This document shows positions 17,541-26,875 of a stretch of DNA of 64,000 nt, one piece after another. Every line of letters begins with the position of its first letter. Within the stretch, counting starts at the first letter, position 1. The notes under the pieces are model-generated. The model was not told the DNA's origin and ran no database searches. It was given only the letters and a program-made list of their open reading frames with translations. Source of the DNA: CALDTK01 sp965215115 (lineage in GTDB: Bacteria; Bacteroidota; Bacteroidia; Chitinophagales; Saprospiraceae). Where the stretch lies: the NCBI GenBank assembly GCA_965215115.1, contig OZ244050.1, positions 3,534,001 through 3,598,000 of the forward strand. The letters are read 5' to 3'. Made by a program: the position numbers and the translations under genes.

Positions 17541-17999
17541 GTGGACGATCAACTGCTTGGACAACACGACGTACGGATCGATGAGCGGGGGCGACTCCGT
17601 TTGCCGGCCAGCATCGTGGCCCGCCACGCGGAAGACGGAAACGGCGCCTTCGTCCTGCGAAAAGGCTTTGACAACTGTCTAACGCTCTTCCCGATGAGCG
17701 CGTGGAACGCCGAGAGTCGGCGCGTCATGCAACTCGACGACATGGTGGAGCGCGAGCGGCGGTTTAAGCGAATGTTCTTTCTCTCCGCTAAAGACGTCAC
17801 CGTCGACGCGAATGGCCGCCTCCAGATGCCGCGCAACCTCTCCGAGGCCGCCGGGATCGACCGGGACGTGGTCCTCATCGGCGTCGGGCGCCACTACGAA
17901 ATCTGGGACGCGCAGGCGCACGCAGACGAAATGGCGGCCGCCGGCGACATGGGCGCCCTCGCGCAGGAGATCTACGGGAAACGCAACGAACGCGCGTGA
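17541..17999 (+). CDS. mraZ: transcriptional regulator MraZ
   Basis: 152 residues from GTG 17541; an earlier in-frame start would place the promoter inside the gene. It has two SpoVT/AbrB-type repeats, DERGRLRLPASI near the N-terminus and DANGRLQMPRNL in the second half, as in all MraZ proteins. MraZ forms a ring-shaped oligomer that binds direct repeats upstream of its own gene and represses the division/cell-wall cluster. It heads the cluster here and overlaps rsmH by GTGA. Confidence 0.92.
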   Translation: MDDQLLGQHDVRIDERGRLRLPASIVARHAEDGNGAFVLRKGFDNCLTLFPMSAWNAESRRVMQLDDMVERERRFKRMFFLSAKDVTVDANGRLQMPRNLSEAAGIDRDVVLIGVGRHYEIWDAQAHADEMAAAGDMGALAQEIYGKRNERA

Positions 18000-18913
18000 G
18001 CTATCACGTGCCCGTTTTGGCGAAAGCCTCCCTGGACCTCCTCGTCGACGACCCCGACGGCACCTACGTCGACGCCACCTTCGGCGGCGGTGGACACGCC
18101 CGACTCCTGTTGGAGCGCCTCGGACCGAGAGGTCGCCTCGTGGCCTTCGACCAGGACCCGGACGCGCTCGCCAACGCCGGGGCCATCGCCGACGACAGGC
18201 TGCTGTTCGTAGCGGCCAACTTCCGGCACCTGCGCCGCTACCTCCGACTCCACGGCATCGCCGCGGTCGACGGGGTGCTCGCGGACCTGGGGGTGAGCTC
18301 GCACCAGTTCGACGTGCCCGAACGTGGGTTCTCGTACCGGTACGACGCGCCGCTCGACATGCGAATGTCGCAGTCCGACGAGTACCCGACCGCCGCGCAT
18401 TTACTGCGCACCGCGGACGCCGACGAGCTCCAGCGCGTCCTCGGGGAGTACGGTGAGGTCCGCAACGCGAGAACCGTCGCCAACGCCATCGTCGAGGAGC
18501 GGCAGCGGCGCCAGCTCCACACCACGGGCGACCTGGTGTCGGTGCTCGACGCACACGTGAGGGGACAGCGCCCGCGCTACCTATCGCAGGTGTTCCAGGC
18601 GCTCAGGATCGCGGTCAACGACGAGATCCCCGCGCTCGAGGAGTTCCTCCTCGGGGCCCAGGGAAGTCTAAAAGTAGACGGCCGCCTGGTGGTGATCTCG
18701 TACCACAGCGGGGAGGACAGATTGGTAAAAAACGTGATGCGGACCGGACGTCCGGACGGCAGACACGATGCAGATGAATACGGGCGGATCGCGCGACCCT
18801 GGACGGTCGTCACGAAGAAACCCATTGAAGCACCGGCAGCAGAAACACTATCAAATCCACGGGCGCGATCGGCGCGCCTGCGAGCGGCAAAGCGAAATGA
18901 AGACAGGCACTAG
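17996..18913 (+). CDS. rsmH: 16S rRNA (cytosine-1402-N4)-methyltransferase RsmH
   Basis: 305 residues from a GTG overlapping the mraZ stop. It shows HVPVL at the start, the SAM-binding DATFGGGGH (near residue 26), DLGVSSHQFD, and near the C-terminus VISYHSGEDRLVK. The enzyme methylates C1402 of 16S rRNA with SAM. A main-form hairpin element (18015-18028) encodes VLAKA at the position where the family usually has VL-x-K-E, so the element is accommodated without an insertion. Confidence 0.95.
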   Translation: MSYHVPVLAKASLDLLVDDPDGTYVDATFGGGGHARLLLERLGPRGRLVAFDQDPDALANAGAIADDRLLFVAANFRHLRRYLRLHGIAAVDGVLADLGVSSHQFDVPERGFSYRYDAPLDMRMSQSDEYPTAAHLLRTADADELQRVLGEYGEVRNARTVANAIVEERQRRQLHTTGDLVSVLDAHVRGQRPRYLSQVFQALRIAVNDEIPALEEFLLGAQGSLKVDGRLVVISYHSGEDRLVKNVMRTGRPDGRHDADEYGRIARPWTVVTKKPIEAPAAETLSNPRARSARLRAAKRNEDRH

Positions 18914-19232
18914 AAACACTACAAAACACAGCTGGGTAAAACGGTGGTCGCCAGGGGCTGCCGCCGGCGACCGGATGTTCAGGAACCTCCCGTTCCTGCT
19001 TTTCCTCGGCGCCCTCGCGCTGGTTATGGTCTACAACGTTCACCGCGCCCAGGGCACGCTCCGAAACATCGAGGCCGCCCGCGCCGAACTGCAAGACCTG
19101 CGCTGGCACGCGTCCGCCATCCAGAGTGAGATCATGTACGACAACAAGCAATCCGAGGTCCTCAAGCGCATGCGCTCACGGGAGCTAGGCCTGGCCGGGA
19201 GCAGTCCCCGCCGGCTGATCACGGAGGACTAG
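18897..19232 (+). CDS. ftsL: FtsL-like cell division protein
   Basis: 111 residues from ATG 18897, inside the last 17 bases of rsmH. It has a short basic cytoplasmic tail, one membrane helix (LPFLLFLGALALVMVYNV) and a short periplasmic region likely to form a coiled coil. Its position between rsmH and ftsI and its topology mark it as FtsL, which bridges the divisome and activates FtsWI. Sequence similarity alone would be weak. Confidence 0.8.
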   Translation: MKTGTRNTTKHSWVKRWSPGAAAGDRMFRNLPFLLFLGALALVMVYNVHRAQGTLRNIEAARAELQDLRWHASAIQSEIMYDNKQSEVLKRMRSRELGLAGSSPRRLITED

Positions 19233-19298
19233 GCGTCGTACGAGCGGTTTCTAATTTTTAAGGCTTCGGGCCCACTACTTACTCGATACACACAAACC

Positions 19299-19329
19299 GG
19301 TCGGGCGCCTTCGGGGCCCGACCATTTCT
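19299..19329 (+). terminator. terminator-like hairpin between ftsL and ftsI
   Basis: Eight-bp perfect stem GGTCGGGC/GCCCGACC (19299-19306 with 19316-19323) followed by ATTTCTT, in the 119-bp gap before ftsI. It may be an attenuator or processing site that lowers expression of downstream dcw genes; it cannot be a full stop unless ftsI has its own promoter. Confidence 0.55.
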
Positions 19330-19351
19330 TACCTGAGTGTAGCCCGACGAC

Positions 19352-21472
19352 ATGAAAGACCAAGTCCTCACCCGCGCCTACATCGTGGCGGGGGTGCTCG
19401 TGTGCATAGGGGTCGTCCTGTTCGGGCAGACCTTCCGCATCGCCGTGCAGCAGGGGGACCACTGGCGCGCGCAGAGCGACAGTCTCTACATCCACTACCT
19501 GCCCATCGAGGCGCCCCGCGGCAACATCCTCTCCTCGGACGGCAACTTCCTGGCTACCTCGCAGCAGTACTACGACATCCACATGGATACGCGGGCCGAG
19601 GGCCTCACGAAGGACGTCTTCGACGAGGGCATCGATAGCCTCGGCTACTACATCCACAAGCACCTCCAACCGCGGGTCTCGGCGGATAGCATCACGCGGC
19701 GCCTGCGCGCGGCCCGCAAGCGCGGCGAGCGCTACGAGACCATCGCGAGGAACGTAGACTTCCCGACCTACCGCGAGATCGGCCACTGGCCCATCTTCCG
19801 CCGCGGGGCCAACAAGGGCGGCCTCATCGCCAAGCGCAGTGAAGTGCGGCGCCGCCCGTTCGGGATGATGGCGCAGCGCACGATCGGCTACCAACGCGAC
19901 GACATCTCGGTGGGGCTCGAGGGCCGCTTCAACCAGCAACTCGGCGGCGAGGCCGGGCGCCGCCCGATGATGCGCCTCCCCGGCGGGCACTGGCTCCCGG
20001 TCGAAGACCTCGTCGACGCGCAGCCGTCCGCGGGCTACGACGTCCAGACCACCCTCGACGTCACCGTGCAGGACATCGTCCACCAGGAGCTCTCGCGCGC
20101 GGTGAGCCAGCAGGCGGCGGAGTACGGGGTCGCCATCGTGCTCGAGACCCGGACCGGGAGCATCCGCGCGATCTCCAGTCTGACGCGGGAGTCCAACGGC
20201 GCCGTGATCGAGAGCTACAACCACGCCATCGGGACGGCCGTCGAGCCCGGGAGCACCTTCAAGCTCGCCTCCATGCTCGCGCTCCTCGACGAGGACCGCG
20301 TCAAGCCCGAAGACACCGTCCGGATCTACGGCGGACGCTACCAGTTCTACGACCGCAAGATGGAGGACTCCGACAAGCACGGCATCGACGAGGTGACGGC
20401 GGCGGAGGCCTTCGAGCGGAGTAGCAACGTCGGTATCGCGCGCATGGTCGACCTCGGGTACGGCAACAACCTCGCCGGGCGCCAGGCCTACGTCAACAAG
20501 ATCCGCTCCTTCCACCTCGACCGCCCGACCGGCGTCGCGATCGACGGCGAGAAGCACCCGTTCATCAAAGACCCGGGCGTCGACTCGCTCAGGACCTGGA
20601 GCGGGGTCACCTTGCCGTGGATGAGCATGGGCTACGAGGTCGAGCTCACGCCGCTGCAGATGGTGGCGTTCTACAACGCCGTCGCCAACGGCGGACGGTA
20701 CATGCAGCCCCGCCTCGTGTCGAACATCCAGCGGGACGGCGAGATCGTGCAGGAGTATGCGCCGTTGCCCATCGGCAAACCGATCGCGTCCAAGCGGGCG
20801 ATCGCCGCGGCGCAGGCCATGCTCGAGGGCGTGGTCGACCGCGGGACGGCGCGCAAGTTCAACGATGCGCGCTACCGCTTCGCCGGGAAGACCGGCACCG
20901 TGCAGTACCGCTACAGCGAGTCAGCGAAGGAGAAAGGTATCGACGGGCACCAGGCGTCCTTCATCGGCTACTTCCCGGCCGACGAGCCGAAGTACACCAT
21001 CATGGTCCTGATCTCCGACCCGCGCGCGGGCTACATCTACGGATCGGACGTGGCGCTGCCGGTGTGGCGCAGTATCGCCGATAAGATCTACGCGGCCGAT
21101 GCCGAGCTGCGGCCCGCGATCTACGCCGACGCCTCACCGAAGTGGCAGGCTTCGACGCTACCGCACCGTGGCCTCGGCGCCGCGGCGGACATGGCGGCCA
21201 TCTTCGCGGTCCTCGACGCACCGGACCTCGACGGTATCGCGCAACAGATGGTGAGGCTCACGGCCCCGAACGATAGTCTGCGGATCAAAGCCCACCCCCT
21301 GGCGCCCGGGAAGGTGCCGGACGTGCGTGGGATGGGGGCGCGGGACGCGATCTTCTTGCTCGAGAACGCGGGTTGTCGAGTCGACTTGGTGGGGCGCGGC
21401 AAGGTGCTTCGGCAATCCGTTGCGCCGAATACGAAGGCCCACGGCCAGCAGGTCCGCCTGAGCCTCGGTTAG
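19352..21472 (+). CDS. ftsI: peptidoglycan transpeptidase FtsI (PBP3 class B) with PASTA domain
   Basis: 706 residues. One N-terminal membrane helix (AYIVAGVLVCIGVVLF) leads to the dimerisation domain with PRGNILSSDG, then the transpeptidase with active-site Ser in GSTFK (near 300), SSN (near 356) and KTGT (near 513), and a C-terminal PASTA domain (VPDVRGMGARDAIFLLENAG). It crosslinks septal peptidoglycan with FtsW. PASTA on this protein is usual in Bacteroidota. No hairpin element occurs in its 2.1 kb. Confidence 0.95.
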   Translation: MKDQVLTRAYIVAGVLVCIGVVLFGQTFRIAVQQGDHWRAQSDSLYIHYLPIEAPRGNILSSDGNFLATSQQYYDIHMDTRAEGLTKDVFDEGIDSLGYYIHKHLQPRVSADSITRRLRAARKRGERYETIARNVDFPTYREIGHWPIFRRGANKGGLIAKRSEVRRRPFGMMAQRTIGYQRDDISVGLEGRFNQQLGGEAGRRPMMRLPGGHWLPVEDLVDAQPSAGYDVQTTLDVTVQDIVHQELSRAVSQQAAEYGVAIVLETRTGSIRAISSLTRESNGAVIESYNHAIGTAVEPGSTFKLASMLALLDEDRVKPEDTVRIYGGRYQFYDRKMEDSDKHGIDEVTAAEAFERSSNVGIARMVDLGYGNNLAGRQAYVNKIRSFHLDRPTGVAIDGEKHPFIKDPGVDSLRTWSGVTLPWMSMGYEVELTPLQMVAFYNAVANGGRYMQPRLVSNIQRDGEIVQEYAPLPIGKPIASKRAIAAAQAMLEGVVDRGTARKFNDARYRFAGKTGTVQYRYSESAKEKGIDGHQASFIGYFPADEPKYTIMVLISDPRAGYIYGSDVALPVWRSIADKIYAADAELRPAIYADASPKWQASTLPHRGLGAAADMAAIFAVLDAPDLDGIAQQMVRLTAPNDSLRIKAHPLAPGKVPDVRGMGARDAIFLLENAGCRVDLVGRGKVLRQSVAPNTKAHGQQVRLSLG

Positions 21473-21570
21473 ACTTCGCGCCTATTGCCCTCGACCTCCT
21501 ACTCACCGGACGATGGCAGCCGGGCCGGCGCAGTGCCGGCCACCCGCTCCCCCCCCCGTAAACCTGCTCA

Positions 21571-23079
21571 TTGGACTACCGCACCCACGCCACGCTAGCC
21601 GAACTCGCCGAAGCCGCGGATCTCGAATTGCTGAGCGGAGACGCAGACGCCACCGTTACGAGCCTCACGGCCGACAGCCGCAAGGTGCGCCCGGGGACGC
21701 TGTTCGTGGCAACGGAAGGCCTGACGGTCGACGGCCACGAGTACATCCCGCAGGCCATCGCGGCGGGGGCGGTAGCGGTTTTGGCGAAAGCCGACTACGA
21801 CTACGCGGGGACGCTACCCACCGGCGTGGCCTGGCTCACGAGCGGCGACACCAACGCCGCCCTCGGTGGCGTCGCGGCGCGCTTTTACGATGACCCGAGT
21901 CAAGAGTTGGCGCTCGTCGGCGTGACCGGGACCAACGGCAAGACGACCGTCGTCACGCTGCTGTGCGATGCCTTCACGGCGCTCGGCTACCGCTGCGGCC
22001 TCATCGGCACGGTGGAGGTCCGCATCGCGGAGGAGCGCCGCCGCGCCACGCACACCACCCCGGACGCGGTGGCCGTGCAGGGGATGCTGCGCGAGATGGC
22101 CGAGGCGGGCTGCGAGTACGTCTTCATGGAGGTGAGCTCGCACGCGCTCGTGCAGGGGCGCACCAACGGTTGCCGGTTCGCGGGCGGGGTGTTCACCAAC
22201 ATCTCGCACGACCACCTCGACTACCACGGCGACATGCTGTCGTACATCAACGCGAAGAAGCTGCTCTTCGACGGCCTCGACCGCAACGCCTTCGCGCTCG
22301 TCAACGCCGACGACAAGCGCGGGGAGGTGATGCTGCAGAACACCCGGGCCACGCCGCGGGAGTTCGCGCTGCGGCAGTTGGCGGACTACAAGGGGCGCAT
22401 CCTGGAAGATGGCCTGCGCGGCCTGCACCTCACGGTCAACGACCAGGAGGTCTACACGCGCCTGGCCGGCCGGTTCAATGCTTACAACTTCCTCGCGGCC
22501 TACGGCGTCGGCGTGGAGCTCGGCCAGGAGCCGGACGAGATGCTGCGCGTCCTGAGCGCGCTGTCGGGGGCCGTCGGACGCCTGGAAGTCGTGGCCGTGC
22601 CGGACCTCGCGCTCACGGGCTTCGTGGACTACGCGCACACCCCCGACGCCATCAAGAACGTGCTCGAGACCCTGCAGACGGCGCGGCGCTCGGGCAGCCG
22701 ACTCATCACCGTGTTCGGCTGCGGTGGCGACCGTGACGCGGCCAAGCGCCCGAAAATGGGCGCCATCGCCGCGGAGCTCAGCGACCAGGTCATCGTCACC
22801 GACGACAACCCCCGCACCGAGGAGCCCGCCGCCATCCGCGAGTCGATCATCGGCGGGATCGGCCCCGAGGCGCGGGTCCGGGTCCTCGAGATCGGCGAAC
22901 GCCGCCAGGCCATCCGCACCGCCGTTGCGCTCGCGCGCGACGAGGACGTCATCCTGCTGGCCGGCAAGGGGCACGAGACCTACCAGGAGATCGGTGGCGT
23001 GCGCCACGACTTCGACGATCGCGCGGTCCTGCGAGCGGCGCTGCTCGAAAGAAGCGGCAAATCCACGGGCACTGCATAA
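21571..23079 (+). CDS. murE: UDP-MurNAc-tripeptide synthetase MurE
   Basis: 502 residues from TTG 21571. It has TADSRKV for UDP binding, the ATP loop GTNGKTT (near 119), MEVSSHAL, and DNPRTEEP (near 411). The DNPR motif is diagnostic for ligases that add meso-diaminopimelate, so the peptidoglycan is probably DAP type. A main-form hairpin element (21779-21792) encodes VLAKA in the N-terminal domain. Confidence 0.95.
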   Translation: MDYRTHATLAELAEAADLELLSGDADATVTSLTADSRKVRPGTLFVATEGLTVDGHEYIPQAIAAGAVAVLAKADYDYAGTLPTGVAWLTSGDTNAALGGVAARFYDDPSQELALVGVTGTNGKTTVVTLLCDAFTALGYRCGLIGTVEVRIAEERRRATHTTPDAVAVQGMLREMAEAGCEYVFMEVSSHALVQGRTNGCRFAGGVFTNISHDHLDYHGDMLSYINAKKLLFDGLDRNAFALVNADDKRGEVMLQNTRATPREFALRQLADYKGRILEDGLRGLHLTVNDQEVYTRLAGRFNAYNFLAAYGVGVELGQEPDEMLRVLSALSGAVGRLEVVAVPDLALTGFVDYAHTPDAIKNVLETLQTARRSGSRLITVFGCGGDRDAAKRPKMGAIAAELSDQVIVTDDNPRTEEPAAIRESIIGGIGPEARVRVLEIGERRQAIRTAVALARDEDVILLAGKGHETYQEIGGVRHDFDDRAVLRAALLERSGKSTGTA

Positions 23080-23106
23080 CTAGCAGCCCCCTGCCCCCGA
23101 CACCCC

Positions 23107-24360
23107 ATGCTGTACTACTTCTTCCAATTCGCCGACCGACACGATCTGTTCCCTGGGGCGGGACTGTTTCAGTACCTGTCGTTCCGCGCCGCGCTCGCGG
23201 TGGTGGTCTCGCTGATCGTCTCGGTGGGCACGGGCGGGTACATCATCCGACGACTCCGGCGCCTGCAGGTCGGGGAGACGGTCCGCGACCTCGGGCTCGC
23301 CGGCCAGAAGCAGAAGGAGGGCACGCCGACGATGGGCGGGATCATCATCATCCTCGCGATCCTCGTACCGGCGCTGCTCTTCGCGCAGCTCGACAACGTG
23401 TACATCGTCATGATGATCGTGGCGACGATCTGGATGGGGATCATCGGCTTCCGGGACGACTACCTCAAGGTGGTCAAGAAGGACAAGGCCGGGCTGTCGG
23501 CCCGCGCGAAGGTCCTCGGGCAGGTCGGCCTCGGGCTCATCGTCGCGCTCACGATGCTGATCAGCGACGACGTCGTGGTCCGCTACGACCTCGAGGAGGC
23601 GCAGAACGCGGGCTACGAGATCGTGGAGACGGTCGTGAGCCGTGACGCCTCCGGGCTCGATGTCGAGTACGCCAACGTCAAGCAGACCCTCACGACGGTG
23701 CCCTTCCTGAAGGGCAACGAACTCGACTACGGGCGCATCCTCGGCTTCCTCGGCGACAATGCCGACAGGTTCGCGTGGCTCATCTTCGTACCGCTGGTCG
23801 TGGTCGTCGTCACGGCCGTCAGCAACGCCGCCAACCTCACCGACGGCATCGACGGCCTGGCCGCCGGCGTGAGCGCCATCATCGGGGTCACGCTGCTGGC
23901 GTTCGCCTACGTGTCCGGCAACGTCCTCGCCTCCGACTACCTCGGGATCATGTACCTCCCGCAGACCGGCGAACTCGTCGTCTTTACGGCCTGTCTGGTC
24001 GGGGCCTGCCTCGGGTTCCTGTGGTACAACGGCTTCCCGGCGCAGGTCTTCATGGGGGACACGGGCTCCCTGACGCTCGGCGGCATCATCGCCGCGCTCG
24101 CGATCGCGCTCCGCAAGGAGATCCTCATCCCGCTGATGTGCGGCATCTTCCTGATCGAAAACCTGTCGGTCGTCATCCAGGTGAGCTACTTCAAGTACAC
24201 CAAGCGCAAGTACGGCGAGGGTCGGCGCATCTTCCTGATGTCGCCCCTGCACCACCACTACCAGCGCAAGGGCATCCACGAGTCCAAGATCGTGATCCGC
24301 TTCTGGTTGGTCGCCATCCTCTTCGCCGTCCTCTCGGTCGTCACCCTCAAAGTCCGCTAG
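23107..24360 (+). CDS. mraY: phospho-MurNAc-pentapeptide translocase MraY
   Basis: 417 residues with about ten membrane helices, the family start KQKEGTPTMGG, the catalytic loop IGFRDDYLKV, the NLTDGIDGLAAG segment and the HHHYQ motif near the end (LHHHYQRKGIHES). It makes lipid I from undecaprenyl phosphate and UDP-MurNAc-pentapeptide in the inner membrane. It carries a loop of about 60 residues after the fourth or fifth helix (around bases 23590-23740), typical of Bacteroidota MraY. Two bases separate it from murD. Confidence 0.95.
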   Translation: MLYYFFQFADRHDLFPGAGLFQYLSFRAALAVVVSLIVSVGTGGYIIRRLRRLQVGETVRDLGLAGQKQKEGTPTMGGIIIILAILVPALLFAQLDNVYIVMMIVATIWMGIIGFRDDYLKVVKKDKAGLSARAKVLGQVGLGLIVALTMLISDDVVVRYDLEEAQNAGYEIVETVVSRDASGLDVEYANVKQTLTTVPFLKGNELDYGRILGFLGDNADRFAWLIFVPLVVVVVTAVSNAANLTDGIDGLAAGVSAIIGVTLLAFAYVSGNVLASDYLGIMYLPQTGELVVFTACLVGACLGFLWYNGFPAQVFMGDTGSLTLGGIIAALAIALRKEILIPLMCGIFLIENLSVVIQVSYFKYTKRKYGEGRRIFLMSPLHHHYQRKGIHESKIVIRFWLVAILFAVLSVVTLKVR

Positions 24361-24362
24361 TC

Positions 24363-25688
24363 ATGCGCAAGGTATTGGTACTCGGCGGCGGGGAGAGCGG
24401 GCGGGGCGTGGCGCGGCTGGCGCAGACCCTCGGCGACGAGGCGTTCGTCTCGGACGCGGGCCAACTCTCCGAGCCGGCGCGGCGGGAGCTCGACGCCTGG
24501 GGCATCGCCTACGAGCAGGGCGGCCACGGTGCGGAGGTCCTCGACGGCGTGGAGGTCGTGGTGAAGAGCCCCGGGATTCCGTGGACGGCGGCCGTGGTGG
24601 CTTCCGCCAAAACGCTCGGCGTCCCCGTCGTCGGCGAGATGGAGTTTTGCGCCCCGCACGTGCGCGGCAAGGTGATCGGGATCACGGGCTCGAACGGGAA
24701 GACGACCACGACGCTGTTGCTCGGTCACCTGCTGCGCGAGGCCGGGCTCGACGTGGGCGTCGGCGGCAACGTCGGGAAGAGTTTCGCCCGCATGATCGCC
24801 GAGGACGGCGAGCGCGGGCGCGCGTGGTACGTCCTCGAACTGAGTTCCTTCCAGCTCGACGACATCGAGCGGTTCCGCGCCGACATCGGCATGGTGCTCA
24901 ACCTCTCGCCCGACCACCTCGACCGCTACGGCGGGAGTTTCGACGCGTATGCGGCGGCGAAGTACAGACTCAAGCAAACGCAGCTCCCCGGGGACATCTG
25001 GCTCCAGGCCACCGATCCGCTTTCGCTAAAACACGCCCCGGGGGCCCAGCGCGGCGTGACGGTGATCGAGCTGCCGCCCGCGTTCGACAGCGGCCTCGCC
25101 CGCACGGAATCACGGACCTACGACCTCGCCGACACCGTCCTCAGCGGCCCCCACAACGCCGCCAACGCCTCCTTCGCCCTCACGGCCGCCGAACTCGCCG
25201 GCGCGCATCAGCAGGTTTTGGCGAAAGCCCTCCAGTCCTTCCGCAACGCCCCCCACCGCCTCGAGCCCGTCGGCTCCGTCGACGGCGTGCGCTACGTCAA
25301 CGACAGCAAGGCCACCAACCAGGACTCGGTCGACAAGGCGCTGCGCAGCTTCGGGCAGCCCATCGTGTGGATCGTCGGCGGGGAGGACAAGGGCAACGAC
25401 TACGGCGCGCTCGCGGAGCTGGTCGCGGAAAAAGTCCGCGCCGTGGTCGCGATGGGGGTCGACAACACTAAATTGCGACAGGCCTTCGGGCAGCACCCCG
25501 GCGGCTACGTCGAGACCGACAGCATGGCGGCAGCCTTATCCGCGGCGGCCGCCATGGCTCGCGCGGGCGATGTCGTCCTACTTTCGCCGGCCTGCGCGAG
25601 CTTTGACCTATTCGCCAACTACATCGACCGCGGGGACCAGTTTCGCGCCGGCGTGCGGGCCCTGCCCAACTTCTCAGAAACACTATGA
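24363..25688 (+). CDS. murD: UDP-MurNAc-L-alanine:D-glutamate ligase MurD
   Basis: 441 residues from ATG 24363. It begins VLVLGGGESG, carries the ATP loop GSNGKTTTT (near 109), LELSSFQLDD, SPDHLDRYG and NDSKATN. It adds D-Glu to UDP-MurNAc-L-Ala. It overlaps ftsW by ATGA. Three hairpin elements lie in it (24599-24612, 25018-25031, 25216-25229), more than in any other dcw gene. Confidence 0.95.
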   Translation: MRKVLVLGGGESGRGVARLAQTLGDEAFVSDAGQLSEPARRELDAWGIAYEQGGHGAEVLDGVEVVVKSPGIPWTAAVVASAKTLGVPVVGEMEFCAPHVRGKVIGITGSNGKTTTTLLLGHLLREAGLDVGVGGNVGKSFARMIAEDGERGRAWYVLELSSFQLDDIERFRADIGMVLNLSPDHLDRYGGSFDAYAAAKYRLKQTQLPGDIWLQATDPLSLKHAPGAQRGVTVIELPPAFDSGLARTESRTYDLADTVLSGPHNAANASFALTAAELAGAHQQVLAKALQSFRNAPHRLEPVGSVDGVRYVNDSKATNQDSVDKALRSFGQPIVWIVGGEDKGNDYGALAELVAEKVRAVVAMGVDNTKLRQAFGQHPGGYVETDSMAAALSAAAAMARAGDVVLLSPACASFDLFANYIDRGDQFRAGVRALPNFSETL

Positions 25689-26875
25689 AACAAGCCTTCC
25701 AACTCACGGCCCAGAAGCTGTTCCGCGGGGACATCTTCATCTGGTCCATCTTCTTCTCCCTGATGCTGGCGTCGGTGCTCGCGGTGTACAGCAGCACCTA
25801 CCACCTCGCGTACAAGCTCCACGGCGGCAACACGGAGTGGCTCCTCATGCGGCACTCGGTGTTCATCATGGTCGGGTTCGCGGCCCTGTACGCCGCCTAC
25901 GCCACGCCGCACGCGCGCTTCGCGAAGATGGCGCCCTACGTGCTGCTGGCGAGCATCGGGCTGCTCGTCACGACGCTCGTCTTCGGGATCGAGATCAACG
26001 ACGCCAAGCGCTGGCTCGAGGTGCCGGTGTTCGGGATTCGATTTCAGCCCTCGGACGTCGCCAAGATCGCGCTCATCCTCTACCTCGCCCGTGCGCTGGC
26101 CGGGATGCAGGCCCACATGCACGACAGCCGGAAGATCTTCTGGCGGATCGTCTTCCCGGTGCTGCTCGTGTGTGCGCTCATCGCCCCGAACGACCTGTCG
26201 ACGGCCGGGATGCTGGGCCTCACTTGCTTCGGGATGATGTTCATCGCGCGCCTGCCCATCGGGTGGATCGGGACCTTCGTGGGGCTCGTCGTCCTCCTGG
26301 TCGGCGTCATGTACGCGGTGTGGCTCATCGCGCCGGACTCGGTGCGCTTCGCGACGTGGTTCAGTCGGGTGGGGGACTTCGTCGCGGGCGAGGGCGGCTA
26401 CCAGGTCGACCAGGCCAAGATCGCGATCGCCAACGGGAGTGTGCTCGGGCAGGGCCCGGGGGGCTCCACGCAGCGCAACTTCCTGCCGACGCCCTACGCC
26501 GACTTCATCTACGCCATCATCTGCGAGGAGTACGGCCTGCTCGGGGGCGGCTTCATCCTCGTGGCCTTCCTGTTCCTCTTCATCCGCGCCTGCCGGTTGC
26601 TCACGAAGTCCACCAAGCTCTTCGGCGCCCTGCTGGCCTGCGGCCTGAGTCTGCTGCTGGTCTCGCAGGCCCTCGCCAACATCGCCGTGTCGGTCAACCT
26701 CGTGCCCGTCACCGGGTTGACGCTGCCGCTGGTCAGTCTCGGGGGTACCTCGCTGGTCTTCAGTTGCCTCGCCATCGGGATGATCCTGAGCGTGAGTCGG
26801 CAGACCGAGCGTCCGAAGGCGAAGCGCAAGGGCGCGGCCGGCGCGGACGATCTCGCGGAAGTGAGCCCGGTCTGA
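25685..26875 (+). CDS. ftsW: lipid II polymerase FtsW
   Basis: 396 residues of the SEDS family with about ten helices. It shows NDAKRWLEVPVFGIRFQPSD after the first helices, the NDLSTAGM segment containing the conserved catalytic Asp region, and VPVTGLTLPLVSLGGTS near the C-terminus. It polymerises glycan strands with FtsI at the septum. It overlaps murD and murG by ATGA/TGATG junctions. Confidence 0.95.
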   Translation: MKQAFQLTAQKLFRGDIFIWSIFFSLMLASVLAVYSSTYHLAYKLHGGNTEWLLMRHSVFIMVGFAALYAAYATPHARFAKMAPYVLLASIGLLVTTLVFGIEINDAKRWLEVPVFGIRFQPSDVAKIALILYLARALAGMQAHMHDSRKIFWRIVFPVLLVCALIAPNDLSTAGMLGLTCFGMMFIARLPIGWIGTFVGLVVLLVGVMYAVWLIAPDSVRFATWFSRVGDFVAGEGGYQVDQAKIAIANGSVLGQGPGGSTQRNFLPTPYADFIYAIICEEYGLLGGGFILVAFLFLFIRACRLLTKSTKLFGALLACGLSLLLVSQALANIAVSVNLVPVTGLTLPLVSLGGTSLVFSCLAIGMILSVSRQTERPKAKRKGAAGADDLAEVSPV

